A DNA stretch of 64,000 bases, from the NCBI RefSeq assembly GCF_014195095.1, contig NZ_JACIBC010000001.1:558001-622000 (forward strand), in the 5' to 3' direction. The position numbers and the translations under genes were made by a program. The notes under the pieces are model-generated. The model worked only from the letters and a program-made list of their open reading frames with translations, did not search any database and was not told where the DNA came from. This document shows positions 35,468-45,051 of the stretch, in pieces. The number at the start of each line of letters is the position of its first letter. Within the stretch, counting starts at the first letter, position 1. Source of the DNA: Rhizobium sp. BK602 (GTDB taxonomy: Bacteria; Pseudomonadota; Alphaproteobacteria; Rhizobiales; Rhizobiaceae).

Positions 35468-35877
35468 GATCCCTGATCCTGCTTTTCCGTTGCAAAAGAT
35501 AGCAGTGATATAGGTCCGAACGGCCTTCAAGAAAACAGCGGGGCATCATATTTCATGACTTATTTTATCATGTTTTTATCGTGCCCAAAATGCGTGCTCT
35601 TTTTAACACGCTTGCCGGATATTCTTTGTGGCGTCTTCCGGTGCGCGCGAAAATTGCAGGAAAATTCAATGAAAAATTAACCAATAATTTCATAATTTTG
35701 TATGAATTAAATCGCGAAGCCTGCTTCTGCTTTGACACACAAAGTTGAGGCGCTGAACGAATGACGGGTCTGGCCGTTTTCATTATGATGGTTAAACGAT
35801 GTTGCTAACATCGCGCCGATTTGAAAACAGCACCGTCTGTCTCGACGCTACCGCACGACACGGGGACTGATTACAGA
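35468..35877. other. Divergent intergenic region between fumC and the L,D-transpeptidase (410 bases)
   Basis: The region is AT-rich, especially 35560-35710. It holds a small perfect inverted repeat CGATGTTGCTAACATCG (35797-35813) and a candidate stress promoter at 35754-35778. The TTGACA at 35732-35737 has no good -10 at normal spacing. No gene is convincing here. Confidence 0.55.
35754..35778 (+). promoter_or_regulatory. Candidate extracytoplasmic-function sigma (EcfG-type) promoter
   Basis: TGAAC (35754-35758), 16 bases, then CGTT (35775-35778). The general stress sigma factor of alphaproteobacteria recognises GGAAC-N16/17-CGTT, so this differs at the first base. It lies about 100 bases before the L,D-transpeptidase start. 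Assignment is tentative. Confidence 0.3.
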
Positions 35878-37779
35878 ATGAAACTTGTCACCAAAGCCGC
35901 AGCATCTGTCCTGGCTCTATCCTGCTGCATCTCCGCCGTTGGCGCGACCTCGGCGAACGCGATGACCCTCATGGACTTCATTCGCGGAGGACAGGGGCGT
36001 CAGGAGAGCACGCAAGTCTCCGCTCCGCTCACCGCCAATCCGCCGCAGGCTATGCCGAGCGCCAACGCAGCGCCGCAGACCCGCCAGCCGCTGCCGACGG
36101 TCAGTGCTCCGAAATATTATACCTACAAGCCAGAGGCCATGCGGCTGATCGCCTCGAGCCGATTCGCCGATCCGGTCGTGACCGGCGCTGTCGCCGACGC
36201 TTCCGCGTCGCCTGTCGTCGTCGATCACGGTGCTTCCCAGCGGCATCACCTGACCGAAGTTCGCGTGATGGCGACCAATGACGTCGCCAAGGCGGTCGAG
36301 GCCTATTATGCCGACCAGAGCAAGCCGCTTCTCTGGGTCTCCGACAATGGCATCAACGACAAGGCAAAGGCCGCCATGGCGGTTCTCGCCGATGCGGGTG
36401 CCGTTGGTCTCGACCCCGCCGACTACGCCGTGACGCCGCCGAGCTTCGACGCCGCCAGTGTCGAGCCGGAAATGCGCGACCGCGCGCTGATGCAGTTCGA
36501 GCTGACACTGTCCAGCAAGGCGCTGATGTTCATCCAGGATACGATCCGTGGCCGGCTCGATCCGAACAAGCTCTCCGGCTATCACGACTTCAAGCGCAAG
36601 GACGTCAACCTGATGCCGGTGCTTGCGCTGCTGCAGGCCAGCCCGGACGTTGCCGCCTATCTCAACAGCCGCAGCCCCTCGAACCAGCAGTTCGCTCAGC
36701 TGAAGGCCGAGCTTGCCAAGCTCAAAAGCGAAAGCGGCTCCGATGGCAGCCATATTTCCATCTCGCTCAGCGGCATTCTCAAGCCGGGCGGAAGCACGCC
36801 GGAGATGGCCAATATCGTCAAGGCGATCCAGCATCGCGGCTCCGAGGCGCTGAAGACGGCGCATGCCGCGACACTCGCCGCCTATCAGGGCACGCCGGAC
36901 TACACGCCGGATCTCGTGGCGCTGGTCGAGGGCTTCCAGAAGGAGAAGGGGCTGACCTCCGACGGCGTGATCGGCCAGTCTTCGGTTCGTGCCATGGTCG
37001 GCGAGAACAACGATGTGAAGATCCAGAAGCTGGTCATCGCGATGGAGCAGCTGCGCTGGCTGCCGAGCGAGCTCGGGTCGCGCTATGTCTTCATCAACCA
37101 GCCGGCCTTCATGGTCTATTACCACAACAACAACCAGGAACAGCTGTCGATGCGCGTCGTCGTCGGCAGCAAGCAGCACCAGACGTTCTTCTTCGAGGAT
37201 CAGGTTCAGACGGTCGAGTTCAATCCGTTCTGGGGCGTCCCGCAGTCGATCATCATCAACGAGATGCTGCCGAAGCTGCGCGCCGATCCGAACTATCTCG
37301 ATCGCATGGGTTATCAGGTCGAGGTCGGCGGCCGCGCCGTCGCGTCCTCCAGCGTCGATTGGTACGGCTCGACCAAGAACCTTTCCGTTCGCCAGCCGCC
37401 GAGCAGCGATAATGCCCTGGGTGAGCTGAAGATCCTCTTCCCGAATTCGCATGCGATCTACATGCATGACACGCCGCAGAAGAGCTTCTTCAAGAAGGAT
37501 ATGCGCGCGCTCAGCCACGGCTGCGTCCGTCTCGCCGATCCGCGCGCCATGGCTGCAGCCGTGCTCAGCACCACGGTCGATGACGTCGCCAAGCAGATTG
37601 CCACTGGCCAGAACAAGGCCGTCGCCGTGCCGCAGAAGTTCCCGATCTATATCGCTTATTTCACGGCCTGGCCGAACAAGGATGGCGTCGTGCAGTATTT
37701 CAATGATGTCTATGATCGCGATGCGGCCACGCAGAAGGCGCTCGATGCGACCTCGAAGGCACGCACCGCTCAGATCTGA
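35878..37779 (+). CDS. L,D-transpeptidase (YcbB-type) with peptidoglycan-binding domain
   Basis: A 633-residue periplasmic enzyme forming 3-3 peptidoglycan cross-links or anchoring proteins to the wall. A signal peptide spans about residues 1-29 (ending TSANA). Then come a variable region (30-120), an alpha-helical scaffold typical of YcbB (120-330), a PG_binding_1 unit (YTPDLVALVEGFQKEKGLTSD) and the YkuD catalytic domain (about 390-570). The catalytic motif is SHGCVRLADP, with Cys near 549. The start at 35878 gives the signal peptide directly. A strong terminator follows at 37804. Confidence 0.92.
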   Translation: MKLVTKAAASVLALSCCISAVGATSANAMTLMDFIRGGQGRQESTQVSAPLTANPPQAMPSANAAPQTRQPLPTVSAPKYYTYKPEAMRLIASSRFADPVVTGAVADASASPVVVDHGASQRHHLTEVRVMATNDVAKAVEAYYADQSKPLLWVSDNGINDKAKAAMAVLADAGAVGLDPADYAVTPPSFDAASVEPEMRDRALMQFELTLSSKALMFIQDTIRGRLDPNKLSGYHDFKRKDVNLMPVLALLQASPDVAAYLNSRSPSNQQFAQLKAELAKLKSESGSDGSHISISLSGILKPGGSTPEMANIVKAIQHRGSEALKTAHAATLAAYQGTPDYTPDLVALVEGFQKEKGLTSDGVIGQSSVRAMVGENNDVKIQKLVIAMEQLRWLPSELGSRYVFINQPAFMVYYHNNNQEQLSMRVVVGSKQHQTFFFEDQVQTVEFNPFWGVPQSIIINEMLPKLRADPNYLDRMGYQVEVGGRAVASSSVDWYGSTKNLSVRQPPSSDNALGELKILFPNSHAIYMHDTPQKSFFKKDMRALSHGCVRLADPRAMAAAVLSTTVDDVAKQIATGQNKAVAVPQKFPIYIAYFTAWPNKDGVVQYFNDVYDRDAATQKALDATSKARTAQI

Positions 37780-37803
37780 GTTTGGTTCGATCAGCAAATA
37801 TGC

Positions 37804-37831
37804 AAAGGGCGGCCCATTGGCCGCCCTTTTT
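37804..37831 (+). terminator. Intrinsic terminator after the L,D-transpeptidase gene
   Basis: AAAGGGCGGCC (37804-37814) and GGCCGCCCTTT (37819-37829) form a perfect 11-base stem with a 4-base loop, followed by a T run. It lies 25 bases after the stop and also precedes the end of the convergent protease gene. Confidence 0.9.
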
Positions 37832-37870
37832 GTTGTCTGTCGTATGAAATGACACCGGGTGGCGGGCAGT

Positions 37871-39091
37871 TCAGTTCTTCGCTTCGATCCGCCACTCCCG
37901 GCTGCCAAAAGTGACGTCGAAACGCGAGAGGAAGGAGCGGCCGAGCAGCCCGTCCACTTCGCTCCCCAGCGCTGTTTCGTCAGCGAGAACCACGGCTGTG
38001 ATATCGCTGGCCTGGACATGCCCGACCTTTACGGTGGTGGCTGTGGTGTGCGTGGCTTGAGAAACGCCGTTCGCCGTCTGAAGCGATATTCCATTGTTGC
38101 CGTCGACCGGCAGTTTGGCTCGCGCGGCGAAGGCTTTGCTGACCGCCACGAAGCTTGCGCCGGTGTCGACGATGAATACGCCCTCCGTGCCGTTGACTGA
38201 GACCTTGGCGAGGATGACGTTCTTGCCCTGCGTCGGGAACCGATCGCTGCCGGTGGCATAGGTCGAGGCGCATTTTCCCATGGTTTCATAGAGTTTGATG
38301 ATCCCACGCACGACCGCTGTGTCGTTGCGATCGGGATTAGTGGAAACCCAAAGCTGAAGCGGTCCGATCGCCTCGCAATATTCACCGAGTTCGCGATAGC
38401 TGGCGGAGATTCCCTCGAATATCGCGCTGTTCAGCATCGCGATATTGTCGGTAAGGCCGATGACCGAATAGTAATCATCGATGGCGTCGCGATATTTCTT
38501 GGCATTTTGGCGAATTCGCGCCCGCTGGAAATAGAAGTCGGGCATTCCCGGCGACATCGCTATTACATCGTTCGAAACCTTAAGCGCTTCGTCGAAGTCG
38601 CTGAGATCGTCCAGAATTTGGGCGGCTGAGCTCAGGGCGATATTCGAAGGCTTACACTTGCTGGAGAAGGCGATGAAGACTTTGGCAGCTTCGCGGCGAT
38701 AGCCCTGCTTCACGAGCTCGTCTGCGAATTTATAGACTGCATTCCAATCGCAATGCTCTCGCCGCAACATATCGAGGTCGGCCGCCATCACAGGCCTGCC
38801 TGCGACAATGTTCGGCAGAGGGGCGATGTCGAAATGCTCATAGACTGCCGTGAGAGCCGGATCGGGTTTGGCGCCGGCTCCGGTTTCCGTCTCGACATAT
38901 CCGACAATACGGTCGCCGTAGATGTAGAACCAAATACCGGCGCATAGTGCCGCGCAGATAAGCAGCGTACGGACAATGGGAGCAAACCACCCTCGGCGGC
39001 TTGGCAATCTACCGGCGTTCCGGTCTTCGGGATCTGCTACGAGCAAGGGGGAGCGCTCCGCTATCGAGTTATCGTCCCGCCTCGGCGACAC
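37871..39091 (-). CDS. Membrane-anchored retropepsin-like aspartic protease with TPR region
   Basis: A 406-residue protein. A cytoplasmic N terminus (1-37) is followed by one transmembrane segment (about 38-59), a helical TPR-like region (about 95-265) with repeated helix pairs, and a C-terminal retropepsin-like clan AA aspartic protease domain. The active-site motif is VDTGAS, with the aspartate near 309, and GLLGRSFLSRF is the conserved second motif. Family members act as homodimers outside the cytoplasm. The start at 39091 is a GTG without a convincing ribosome site, and no downstream ATG precedes the membrane segment, so the exact start is uncertain. The substrate is unknown. Confidence 0.85.
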   Translation of the reverse strand: MSPRRDDNSIAERSPLLVADPEDRNAGRLPSRRGWFAPIVRTLLICAALCAGIWFYIYGDRIVGYVETETGAGAKPDPALTAVYEHFDIAPLPNIVAGRPVMAADLDMLRREHCDWNAVYKFADELVKQGYRREAAKVFIAFSSKCKPSNIALSSAAQILDDLSDFDEALKVSNDVIAMSPGMPDFYFQRARIRQNAKKYRDAIDDYYSVIGLTDNIAMLNSAIFEGISASYRELGEYCEAIGPLQLWVSTNPDRNDTAVVRGIIKLYETMGKCASTYATGSDRFPTQGKNVILAKVSVNGTEGVFIVDTGASFVAVSKAFAARAKLPVDGNNGISLQTANGVSQATHTTATTVKVGHVQASDITAVVLADETALGSEVDGLLGRSFLSRFDVTFGSREWRIEAKN

Positions 39092-39223
39092 CGTGCGCGG
39101 AGGGCTTCCCTCGGACGGTCGCGTTGCCGATGGCAGGACGTCGATAGGTTGTGGCGGATCCGCGTGAATCGCGCAAGGCCCGTTGCAACCGCGCCATTCG
39201 AACCAACAGAGATTTCGGCGATC

Positions 39224-39898
39224 TCAGGCCGCCAGCAGTCCCTCGACCAGTTCCGGCGTCAGCTCGTCATAGTGATAGATGATGCGGTTGGGGCCGAGCG
39301 TTTCCACGCCGACATCGGAATAGCCGAAGGGGACCGCGACCGAAGGCACGCCGGCGTTGCGGGCGACGAGGATGTCGTTGACGCTGTCGCCGATCATGAT
39401 CGTACGGCTGAGGTCGCCGCCGGCTCGTTCGATGGTGCCGATCAGATGTTCGGCATGTGGCTTGCGCACTGTGAAGGTGTCGCCGCCGGTGATGGCTTCG
39501 AAATAATGGGTGAGGCCAAGGCGTTCGAGCAGGGTCCGCGCCAGGCCTTCCATCTTGTTGGTGCAGACGGCGAGTTTATAGCCCTGACCTTTCAAGGCAT
39601 CCATGGCTGCCAGGAGGCCCGGATAGGGTTGGGTGGCGCCCGGCATCGTCTCGGTGTAATGCGCGATGAAGCGCTGCAGCAGCGCCGGCAGTTCTTCCGG
39701 GCTCAGCGTATAACCATGCAGCTTGCAGGCGCGTTCGATCATCACCTGCGCGCCATTGCCGACAAGATGCGTCACGTCGTCGTAGCTGACCGGGGGCAGA
39801 TCGAGGGCGGCGATCGTGTGATTGAGGCTGGCGACGAGATCGGCATGGGTGTCGAGCAGCGTGCCGTCGAGGTCGAATACGACAAGGGGAGATTTCAC
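39224..39898 (-). CDS. gph: Phosphoglycolate phosphatase
   Basis: A 224-residue HAD-superfamily phosphatase that removes 2-phosphoglycolate produced by DNA repair or oxygenation. The nucleophile motif is VVFDLDGTLLDT, with Asp9 and Asp11, followed by a helical cap, motif II in VCTNKMEG and the metal-binding GDSVNDILVARNAG. The family also hydrolyses other small phosphates. It lies next to rpiA, divergently transcribed, with about 200 bases between starts; this arrangement is frequent in rhizobia. Confidence 0.9.
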   Translation of the reverse strand: MKSPLVVFDLDGTLLDTHADLVASLNHTIAALDLPPVSYDDVTHLVGNGAQVMIERACKLHGYTLSPEELPALLQRFIAHYTETMPGATQPYPGLLAAMDALKGQGYKLAVCTNKMEGLARTLLERLGLTHYFEAITGGDTFTVRKPHAEHLIGTIERAGGDLSRTIMIGDSVNDILVARNAGVPSVAVPFGYSDVGVETLGPNRIIYHYDELTPELVEGLLAA

Positions 39899-40094
39899 GA
39901 GGAATCAGCCTTTGGTAACGGAAAAAAGCAAGTCTTCCGGAGTTAGAAGATCAGGCAGCCAAATGCAACAGAAGGCGCGTTGGGGGCCGTCGAAAGAGCC
40001 CGTTGATTTCTATGCAGGACCGTTATTTTGGCTTTCGTTTGCTGGGAGAGCCGTGTAAACAGCACCCAACGTAACAATCGGGAGCAGGTGGCGC

Positions 40095-40796
40095 ATGGAC
40101 GCCCGCCAAATGAAGATCGAAGCTGCGAGAGCGGCCCTGGCCTATGTCGAGAGCGGCATGCGGCTCGGGATCGGTACGGGCAGCACGGCGGAGGAATTCG
40201 TCCGGCTGCTGGCCGAGAAGGTCGCTGCCGGCCTGACGATCGAAGGCGTTCCGACATCCGAGCGCACGGCCAGGCTCTGCGTCGAACTCGGTGTACCGTT
40301 GAAGTCCCTGGATGAACTTCCCGAACTCGATCTGACGATCGATGGCGCTGACGAGGTCGACGGCGCCTTGCGGCTCGTCAAGGGCGGCGGCGGTGCGCTG
40401 CTGCGGGAGAAAATCGTCGCATCTTCCTCGGCGCGGATGATCGTGATTGCCGATGAGAGCAAGGTCGTGCCGACCCTTGGCGCCTTTCCGCTGCCGATCG
40501 AGGTCAATCCGTTCGGCCTCGTTTCCACCCGTATCCAGATCGAAAAAGCCGCGTCCCGCCTCGGTCTTTCCGGCGCGCTGAAGTTGCGCCAGTCGGAAGA
40601 CGGCAACTTCATGACCGATGGCGGGCACTTCATCATCGACGCATCTTTTGGCCGCATTCCTGATGCAGAGGCGCTGTCGATTGCACTGAATTCGATTCCC
40701 GGTGTTGTCGAACACGGGCTCTTTATCAACATGGCGACACTTGCGATTATTGCCGGCCCTGCTGGCGCACGCACGTTGCAGGCGAACAATACATAG
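40095..40796 (+). CDS. rpiA: Ribose-5-phosphate isomerase A
   Basis: A 233-residue enzyme interconverting ribose-5-phosphate and ribulose-5-phosphate in the pentose phosphate pathway. Characteristic blocks are GLGTGSTA-like [40 protein letters not shown], the catalytic DESKVV region, and the C-terminal [13 protein letters not shown]. The start at 40095 is preceded by GGAGCAGGTGG. It leads a run with the DUF2059 gene (13-base gap) and glutathione reductase. gnd, in the same pathway, lies at the far end of the window. Confidence 0.95.
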   Translation: MDARQMKIEAARAALAYVESGMRLGIGTGSTAEEFVRLLAEKVAAGLTIEGVPTSERTARLCVELGVPLKSLDELPELDLTIDGADEVDGALRLVKGGGGALLREKIVASSSARMIVIADESKVVPTLGAFPLPIEVNPFGLVSTRIQIEKAASRLGLSGALKLRQSEDGNFMTDGGHFIIDASFGRIPDAEALSIALNSIPGVVEHGLFINMATLAIIAGPAGARTLQANNT

Positions 40797-40809
40797 GAGC
40801 ACTGAACTC

Positions 40810-41376
40810 ATGATCAAAATTGCGGGTCTTGGCCGTCTTGCCGCTGCGACCATCGTTCTTTCTGGTATCGCGCTCGGTTCCGTCAGTGCGCAGGAAGTCT
40901 CGGAAGAGCAGATCAAGGCCGCTCGCGCCGCGATCAGCGCACTCGGCATCACGAACCAGTTCGACAACATCCTGCCGAATCTCGCCGAGCAGCTGAAGAG
41001 CACGATGATCCAGGCAAACCCGAATTTCGGCGATGCCATCAACTCGACCGTCGATGCAACGGCCCTGGCGCTCGCGCCGCGCCGCGCCGACCTCGAGCGC
41101 GAAGCAGCCGTGACCTATGCCAAGGCTTTCAGCACGGATGAGCTGAAGGCGATCGCCGACTTCTATAATTCGCCCGCCGGCAAGAAGCTCCTGAAGGATG
41201 GCCCGATCGCCACCCGCGAGCTGTACAAGGCCGCCGACATCTGGGGCCAGGGCATTTCCCGCGACCTCGCCAACCAGAGCAACGACGCCCTGCAGAAGGT
41301 CGTGAAGGCGCCCGTTATTGCTCCGGCGACCGATGCCCCCGCGACTACCCAGCCGGCACCGACGCAGAAGAAGTAA
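40810..41376 (+). CDS. DUF2059 family secreted protein
   Basis: A 188-residue exported protein. The signal peptide spans about 1-27 (ending SVSAQ), and the mature part is helical with the DUF2059 core, including the TYAKAFSTDELKAIADFYNSPAGKKLL block. The C-terminal 25 residues are rich in Pro, Ala and Thr. The function of the family is unknown. The start at 40810 gives the signal peptide; the longer frame to 40702 runs into rpiA. It lies 13 bases after rpiA and is probably co-transcribed with it. Confidence 0.9.
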   Translation: MIKIAGLGRLAAATIVLSGIALGSVSAQEVSEEQIKAARAAISALGITNQFDNILPNLAEQLKSTMIQANPNFGDAINSTVDATALALAPRRADLEREAAVTYAKAFSTDELKAIADFYNSPAGKKLLKDGPIATRELYKAADIWGQGISRDLANQSNDALQKVVKAPVIAPATDAPATTQPAPTQKK

Positions 41377-41450
41377 GTTTCTTTCCGCGATCCCACCCGA
41401 CATGGCGTCGGGATGTTTGAGGATCGCCGAATGCAAGTTTTTACAATTCG

Positions 41451-41480
41451 AAAGCCCGGATATCGTTCCGGGCTTTTCTT
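41451..41480 (+). terminator. Intrinsic terminator between DUF2059 and gor
   Basis: AAAGCCCGGA (41451-41460) and TCCGGGCTTT (41467-41476) form a perfect 10-base stem with a 6-base loop, followed by TCTTTT. It suggests that gor, 79 bases downstream, has its own promoter. Confidence 0.85.
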
Positions 41481-41558
41481 TTGGCATGGTGAGATCCTAT
41501 ATCAGTGCCAACCCTCACGGGCGCCTCATGCGCCGTCAAAATCTCGCAGGAGTATCCG

Positions 41559-42950
41559 ATGTCTTCCTATGATTTCGATCTTTTCGTCATTGGCGGCGGT
41601 TCGGGCGGCGTGCGCAGCGCGCGCGTTGCCGCCTCGCTCGGCAAGAAGGTCGGTATTGCCGAGGAATATCGTTATGGCGGCACCTGCGTCATTCGCGGCT
41701 GCGTGCCGAAGAAGCTTTTCGTCTATGCCTCGCAATATAGCGAGCATTTCGAGGATGCGGCCGGTTTCGGCTGGACGGTCGGCGAGACCAGCTTTGACTG
41801 GAAGAAGCTGATCGAGGCAAAGGACAAGGAGATCGCTCGCCTGGAAGGCCTCTATCGCAAGGGGCTCGACAATGCCAAGGCAGAGATATTCGATACGCGC
41901 GCCGAGCTGGTCGATGCCGATACGATCCGTCTCCTGAAGACCGGCAAGACCGTCACTGCGGAAACGATCGTCATCGCCACCGGCGGCACGCCGAACCTGC
42001 ATTCGGCGCTGCCCGGCCACGAATTCTGTATTTCCTCCAACGAGGCGTTTCATCTGGAGGAGCTGCCGAAGTCGATCCTGATTGCCGGCGGCGGCTATAT
42101 CGCCGTCGAGTTCGCCAATATCTTCCACGGTCTCGGTGTCGACACGACGCTGATCTATCGCGGTGCCGAGATCCTGTCGCGCTTCGATCAGGACCTGCGC
42201 AAGGGGCTGCACGAGGCGATGGACGCCAAGGGCATCAAGATTCTCTGCCACGACATCATCGAGAGCGTCGAAAAGACGGAGCGGGGCCTGAGCGTCCGCA
42301 CGAAGAACGACAAGTCGCTGGCCGTGGATACGGTGATGCTGGCGCTTGGCCGCACCCCGAACACCAGCAAGCTCGGGCTGGAAGCGGCCGGCGTGGCGAT
42401 CAACGGGCAGGGCGCCATCGTCGTCGATGAATATTCGCGCACCTCTGTGCCGAACATCTATGCGCTTGGCGATGTCACCGATCGGGTACAGCTGACGCCG
42501 GTGGCGATCCACGAAGCCATGTGCTTCATCGAGACCGTCTACAAGAACAATCCGACCCGTCCGGATCACGAATTGATTGCGACCGCCGTCTTCTCGCAGC
42601 CGGAAATCGGCACGGTCGGCCTGACGGAAGAGGAGGCGTCCAAGCGTTATCCGGAGCTCGAAGTTTATCGCGCCCAATTCCGGCCGATGAAGGCGACATT
42701 GTCCGGGTCCGGCCGCAACGAGAAGATGATCATGAAGCTGATCGTCAATGCCGCCGACCGCAAGGTGATCGGCGCGCATATCCTCGGTCACGACGCCGGC
42801 GAGATGGCGCAATTGCTCGGCATTCCCCTGAAGGCCGGCTGCACCAAGGAGGATTTCGACCGCACCATGGCCGTTCATCCGACGGCGGCGGAAGAACTGG
42901 TGACGATGTATACGCCAAGCTATCGCATTCGTAACGGCGAACGTCTCTGA
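41559..42950 (+). CDS. gor: Glutathione-disulfide reductase
   Basis: A 463-residue FAD-dependent enzyme that reduces oxidised glutathione with NADPH. FAD-binding VIGGGSGGVRSAR (10-22), the redox disulfide GGTCVIRGCVPKK (Cys43 and Cys48), NADPH-binding IAGGGYIAVEFA, the second FAD block YALGDVTDRVQLTPVAI, and the C-terminal VHPTAAEELVT with the catalytic histidine are all present. The start at 41559 follows CAGGAG by seven bases. Upstream a terminator isolates it from DUF2059. Confidence 0.95.
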   Translation: MSSYDFDLFVIGGGSGGVRSARVAASLGKKVGIAEEYRYGGTCVIRGCVPKKLFVYASQYSEHFEDAAGFGWTVGETSFDWKKLIEAKDKEIARLEGLYRKGLDNAKAEIFDTRAELVDADTIRLLKTGKTVTAETIVIATGGTPNLHSALPGHEFCISSNEAFHLEELPKSILIAGGGYIAVEFANIFHGLGVDTTLIYRGAEILSRFDQDLRKGLHEAMDAKGIKILCHDIIESVEKTERGLSVRTKNDKSLAVDTVMLALGRTPNTSKLGLEAAGVAINGQGAIVVDEYSRTSVPNIYALGDVTDRVQLTPVAIHEAMCFIETVYKNNPTRPDHELIATAVFSQPEIGTVGLTEEEASKRYPELEVYRAQFRPMKATLSGSGRNEKMIMKLIVNAADRKVIGAHILGHDAGEMAQLLGIPLKAGCTKEDFDRTMAVHPTAAEELVTMYTPSYRIRNGERL

Positions 42951-43008
42951 AGAATAAGGGCAGTCTTTCGACCATTCATAAAAGGCTCCCTGAATAGTTG
43001 CTCCGCCT

Positions 43009-43036
43009 TTGCAAGCGGCCGGCAAAGGTTTATAAG
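43009..43036 (+). promoter_or_regulatory. Candidate sigma-70 promoter of DAHP synthase
   Basis: TTGCAA (43009-43014) and TATAAG (43031-43036) are 16 bases apart, about 64 bases before the start codon. Both hexamers differ from consensus at two or fewer positions. Confidence 0.5.
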
Positions 43037-43099
43037 CGCGCAAAATTTACGGCGACGGGCACTTGGCGAAGAGACCAAGGGTAAGAACAGGTGATGGAC

Positions 43100-44473
43100 A
43101 TGGCACAGAATTGGACACCGAACAGTTGGCGGCAGAAACCGATCCAGCAGGTGCCGGAATATCCGGATGAGGCAGCGCTGGCCGCCACGGAGGCGCAGCT
43201 TGCAACCTATCCGCCGCTGGTCTTCGCCGGTGAAGCGCGCCGCCTGAAGGCGCATCTCGCCAACGTCGCCGAAGGCAACGGCTTCCTGCTGCAGGGCGGC
43301 GACTGTGCCGAAAGCTTTGCAGAGCATGGAGCGGACACGATCCGCGACTTCTTCCGCGCCTTCCTGCAGATGGCCGTCGTTCTGACCTTCGGTGCGCAGT
43401 TGCCGGTCGTCAAGGTCGGGCGCATTGCCGGCCAGTTCGCCAAGCCGCGCTCCTCGAACATCGAAACGCAGAATGGCGTTTCGCTGCCGAGCTATCGCGG
43501 CGATATCATCAACGGTATCGAGTTCACCGAGGAAGCGCGCATTCCCAATCCGGAACGCCAGATGATGGCGTATCGCCAGTCTGCCGCGACGCTGAACCTG
43601 CTGCGTGCCTTCGCGATGGGTGGCTACGCCAACCTCGAAAACGTGCAGAAGTGGATGCTCGGCTTCGTCAAGGACAGCCCGCAGGGCGAGCGCTACCGCA
43701 AGCTTGCCGATCGCATCGGCGAGACCATGGATTTCATGCGCGCTATCGGCATCACTGCCGAGAGCAATGCGAGCCTGCGCGAAACCGATTTCTTCACCAG
43801 CCACGAAGCGCTGCTGCTCGGCTATGAAGAGGCCTTCACCCGCGTCGACTCCACGACCGGCGACTGGTATGCGACCTCGGGACACATGCTGTGGATCGGC
43901 GACCGCACGCGCCAGGCCGACCATGCCCATGTCGAATATTTCCGCGGCATCAAGAACCCGATCGGCCTGAAGTGCGGTCCGTCGCTGCAGGCGGACGACC
44001 TGCTCAACCTCATCGACATCCTGAACCCGCAGAACGAAGCCGGCCGCCTGACGCTGATCTGCCGTTTCGGCCACGACAAGGTTGCCGAAAACCTGCCGCG
44101 CCTCATCCGCGCCGTCGAGCGCGAGGGCCGCAAGGTCGTCTGGTCCTGCGATCCGATGCACGGCAACACGATCACGCTCAACAACTACAAGACGCGTCCG
44201 TTCGAGCGCATCCTGTCGGAAGTCGAAAGCTTCTTCCAGATCCATCGCGCCGAAGGTACGCATCCGGGCGGCATCCACATCGAGATGACCGGCAAGGACG
44301 TGACCGAATGCACGGGCGGCGCCCGCGCCGTCGGCGCCGAGGACCTGCAGGATCGCTATCACACCCATTGCGACCCGCGCCTCAATGCCGACCAGGCGCT
44401 GGAACTTGCCTTCCTGCTCGCCGAGCGCATGAAGGGCGGCCGCGACGAGAAGCGCCTGCGCGCGCACGGCTGA
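43100..44473 (+). CDS. 3-deoxy-7-phosphoheptulonate synthase, class II
   Basis: A 457-residue enzyme, first in the shikimate pathway, joining phosphoenolpyruvate and erythrose-4-phosphate. It is the class II (plant and alphaproteobacterial) type: N-terminal [19 protein letters not shown], phosphate- and metal-binding [28 protein letters not shown] [14 protein letters not shown], and [18 protein letters not shown] near the C terminus. The start at 43100 (MAQNWTP) fits an AGGTGA site six bases upstream; ATG 43094 and GTG 43091 are less likely. The erythrose-4-phosphate supply connects it with the pentose phosphate genes nearby. Confidence 0.94.
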   Translation: MAQNWTPNSWRQKPIQQVPEYPDEAALAATEAQLATYPPLVFAGEARRLKAHLANVAEGNGFLLQGGDCAESFAEHGADTIRDFFRAFLQMAVVLTFGAQLPVVKVGRIAGQFAKPRSSNIETQNGVSLPSYRGDIINGIEFTEEARIPNPERQMMAYRQSAATLNLLRAFAMGGYANLENVQKWMLGFVKDSPQGERYRKLADRIGETMDFMRAIGITAESNASLRETDFFTSHEALLLGYEEAFTRVDSTTGDWYATSGHMLWIGDRTRQADHAHVEYFRGIKNPIGLKCGPSLQADDLLNLIDILNPQNEAGRLTLICRFGHDKVAENLPRLIRAVEREGRKVVWSCDPMHGNTITLNNYKTRPFERILSEVESFFQIHRAEGTHPGGIHIEMTGKDVTECTGGARAVGAEDLQDRYHTHCDPRLNADQALELAFLLAERMKGGRDEKRLRAHG

Positions 44474-44498
44474 ACTGCGACAACACGACCATCGCCTC

Positions 44499-44523
44499 AC
44501 GGGCCGGCCAAAAGCCGGCCCGT
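44499..44523 (+). terminator. Terminator after DAHP synthase
   Basis: ACGGGCCGGC (44499-44508) and GCCGGCCCGT (44514-44523) form a perfect 10-base stem with a CAAAA loop, 25 bases past the stop, followed by a short T run. Confidence 0.75.
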
Positions 44524-44621
44524 TTGCGTTGGATCAACGGCGCTGAACATCGCTTCATTTCTTTCCAATTGACGGAGCGGACCTTCTCGGGAAGGCTGCG
44601 GCAAAAAGGGAGAAAGCCAGC

Positions 44622-45047
44622 ATGAATGACGAACATAGCGGCAGTTGCCTGTGCGGCGCCGTACGCTTCAGGACGCGCGGCAAGCTGCGGGAGGTGGTCG
44701 CCTGCCATTGCTCGCAATGCCGCAAGCAGACCGGGCTCTATTACGCCGCCACCAACGTGCCCCGTGACAACATCACCATCGAGGGCGAGGAGGCGATCAC
44801 CTGGTATCGCGCCAGCTCCTTCGCCCGGCGTGGCTTCTGCCGCACTTGCGGCTCGGCGCTTTTCTGGCTGGCGGACGTGGCCGACGAGATTTCGATCATG
44901 GCCGGTCTGTTCGATCAGCCGAGCGATTTGCAGATCGCCTATCATATCTATTGCGCCGACAAGGGCGATTTTTATGAGATCGGCGATGGACTGCCGCAAT
45001 ACAGGCAGGGCCGGCCGGGGCTGGCGACGGCGGGACCTTCGGACTAG
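44622..45047 (+). CDS. GFA family (glutathione-dependent formaldehyde-activating enzyme-like) protein
   Basis: A 141-residue small zinc protein with the CENP-V/GFA fold. Zinc ligands occur in CLCGAVRF, CHCSQCRKQTG and CRTCGSALFW, the usual arrangement. The founding Gfa enzyme was proposed to condense formaldehyde with glutathione, but many members have no known reaction. The ATG at 44622 follows GAGAAAG. It is convergent with the DUF1003 gene, four bases between stops. Confidence 0.9.
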   Translation: MNDEHSGSCLCGAVRFRTRGKLREVVACHCSQCRKQTGLYYAATNVPRDNITIEGEEAITWYRASSFARRGFCRTCGSALFWLADVADEISIMAGLFDQPSDLQIAYHIYCADKGDFYEIGDGLPQYRQGRPGLATAGPSD

Positions 45048-45051
45048 CCCA

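Noticed and set aside
35568..35783. 71-codon minus-strand frame in the fumC/L,D-transpeptidase gap
   Set aside because: AT-rich, no ribosome site and no resemblance to any family.
35917..38019. 700-codon minus-strand frame opposite the L,D-transpeptidase
   Set aside because: The frame crosses a terminator and overlaps two real genes; no family features.
41526..43043. 505-codon minus-strand frame opposite glutathione reductase
   Set aside because: Antisense shadow of a fully recognisable enzyme.
42920..44500. 526-codon minus-strand frame opposite DAHP synthase
   Set aside because: Antisense shadow; no domain, and it overlaps the end of gor as well.
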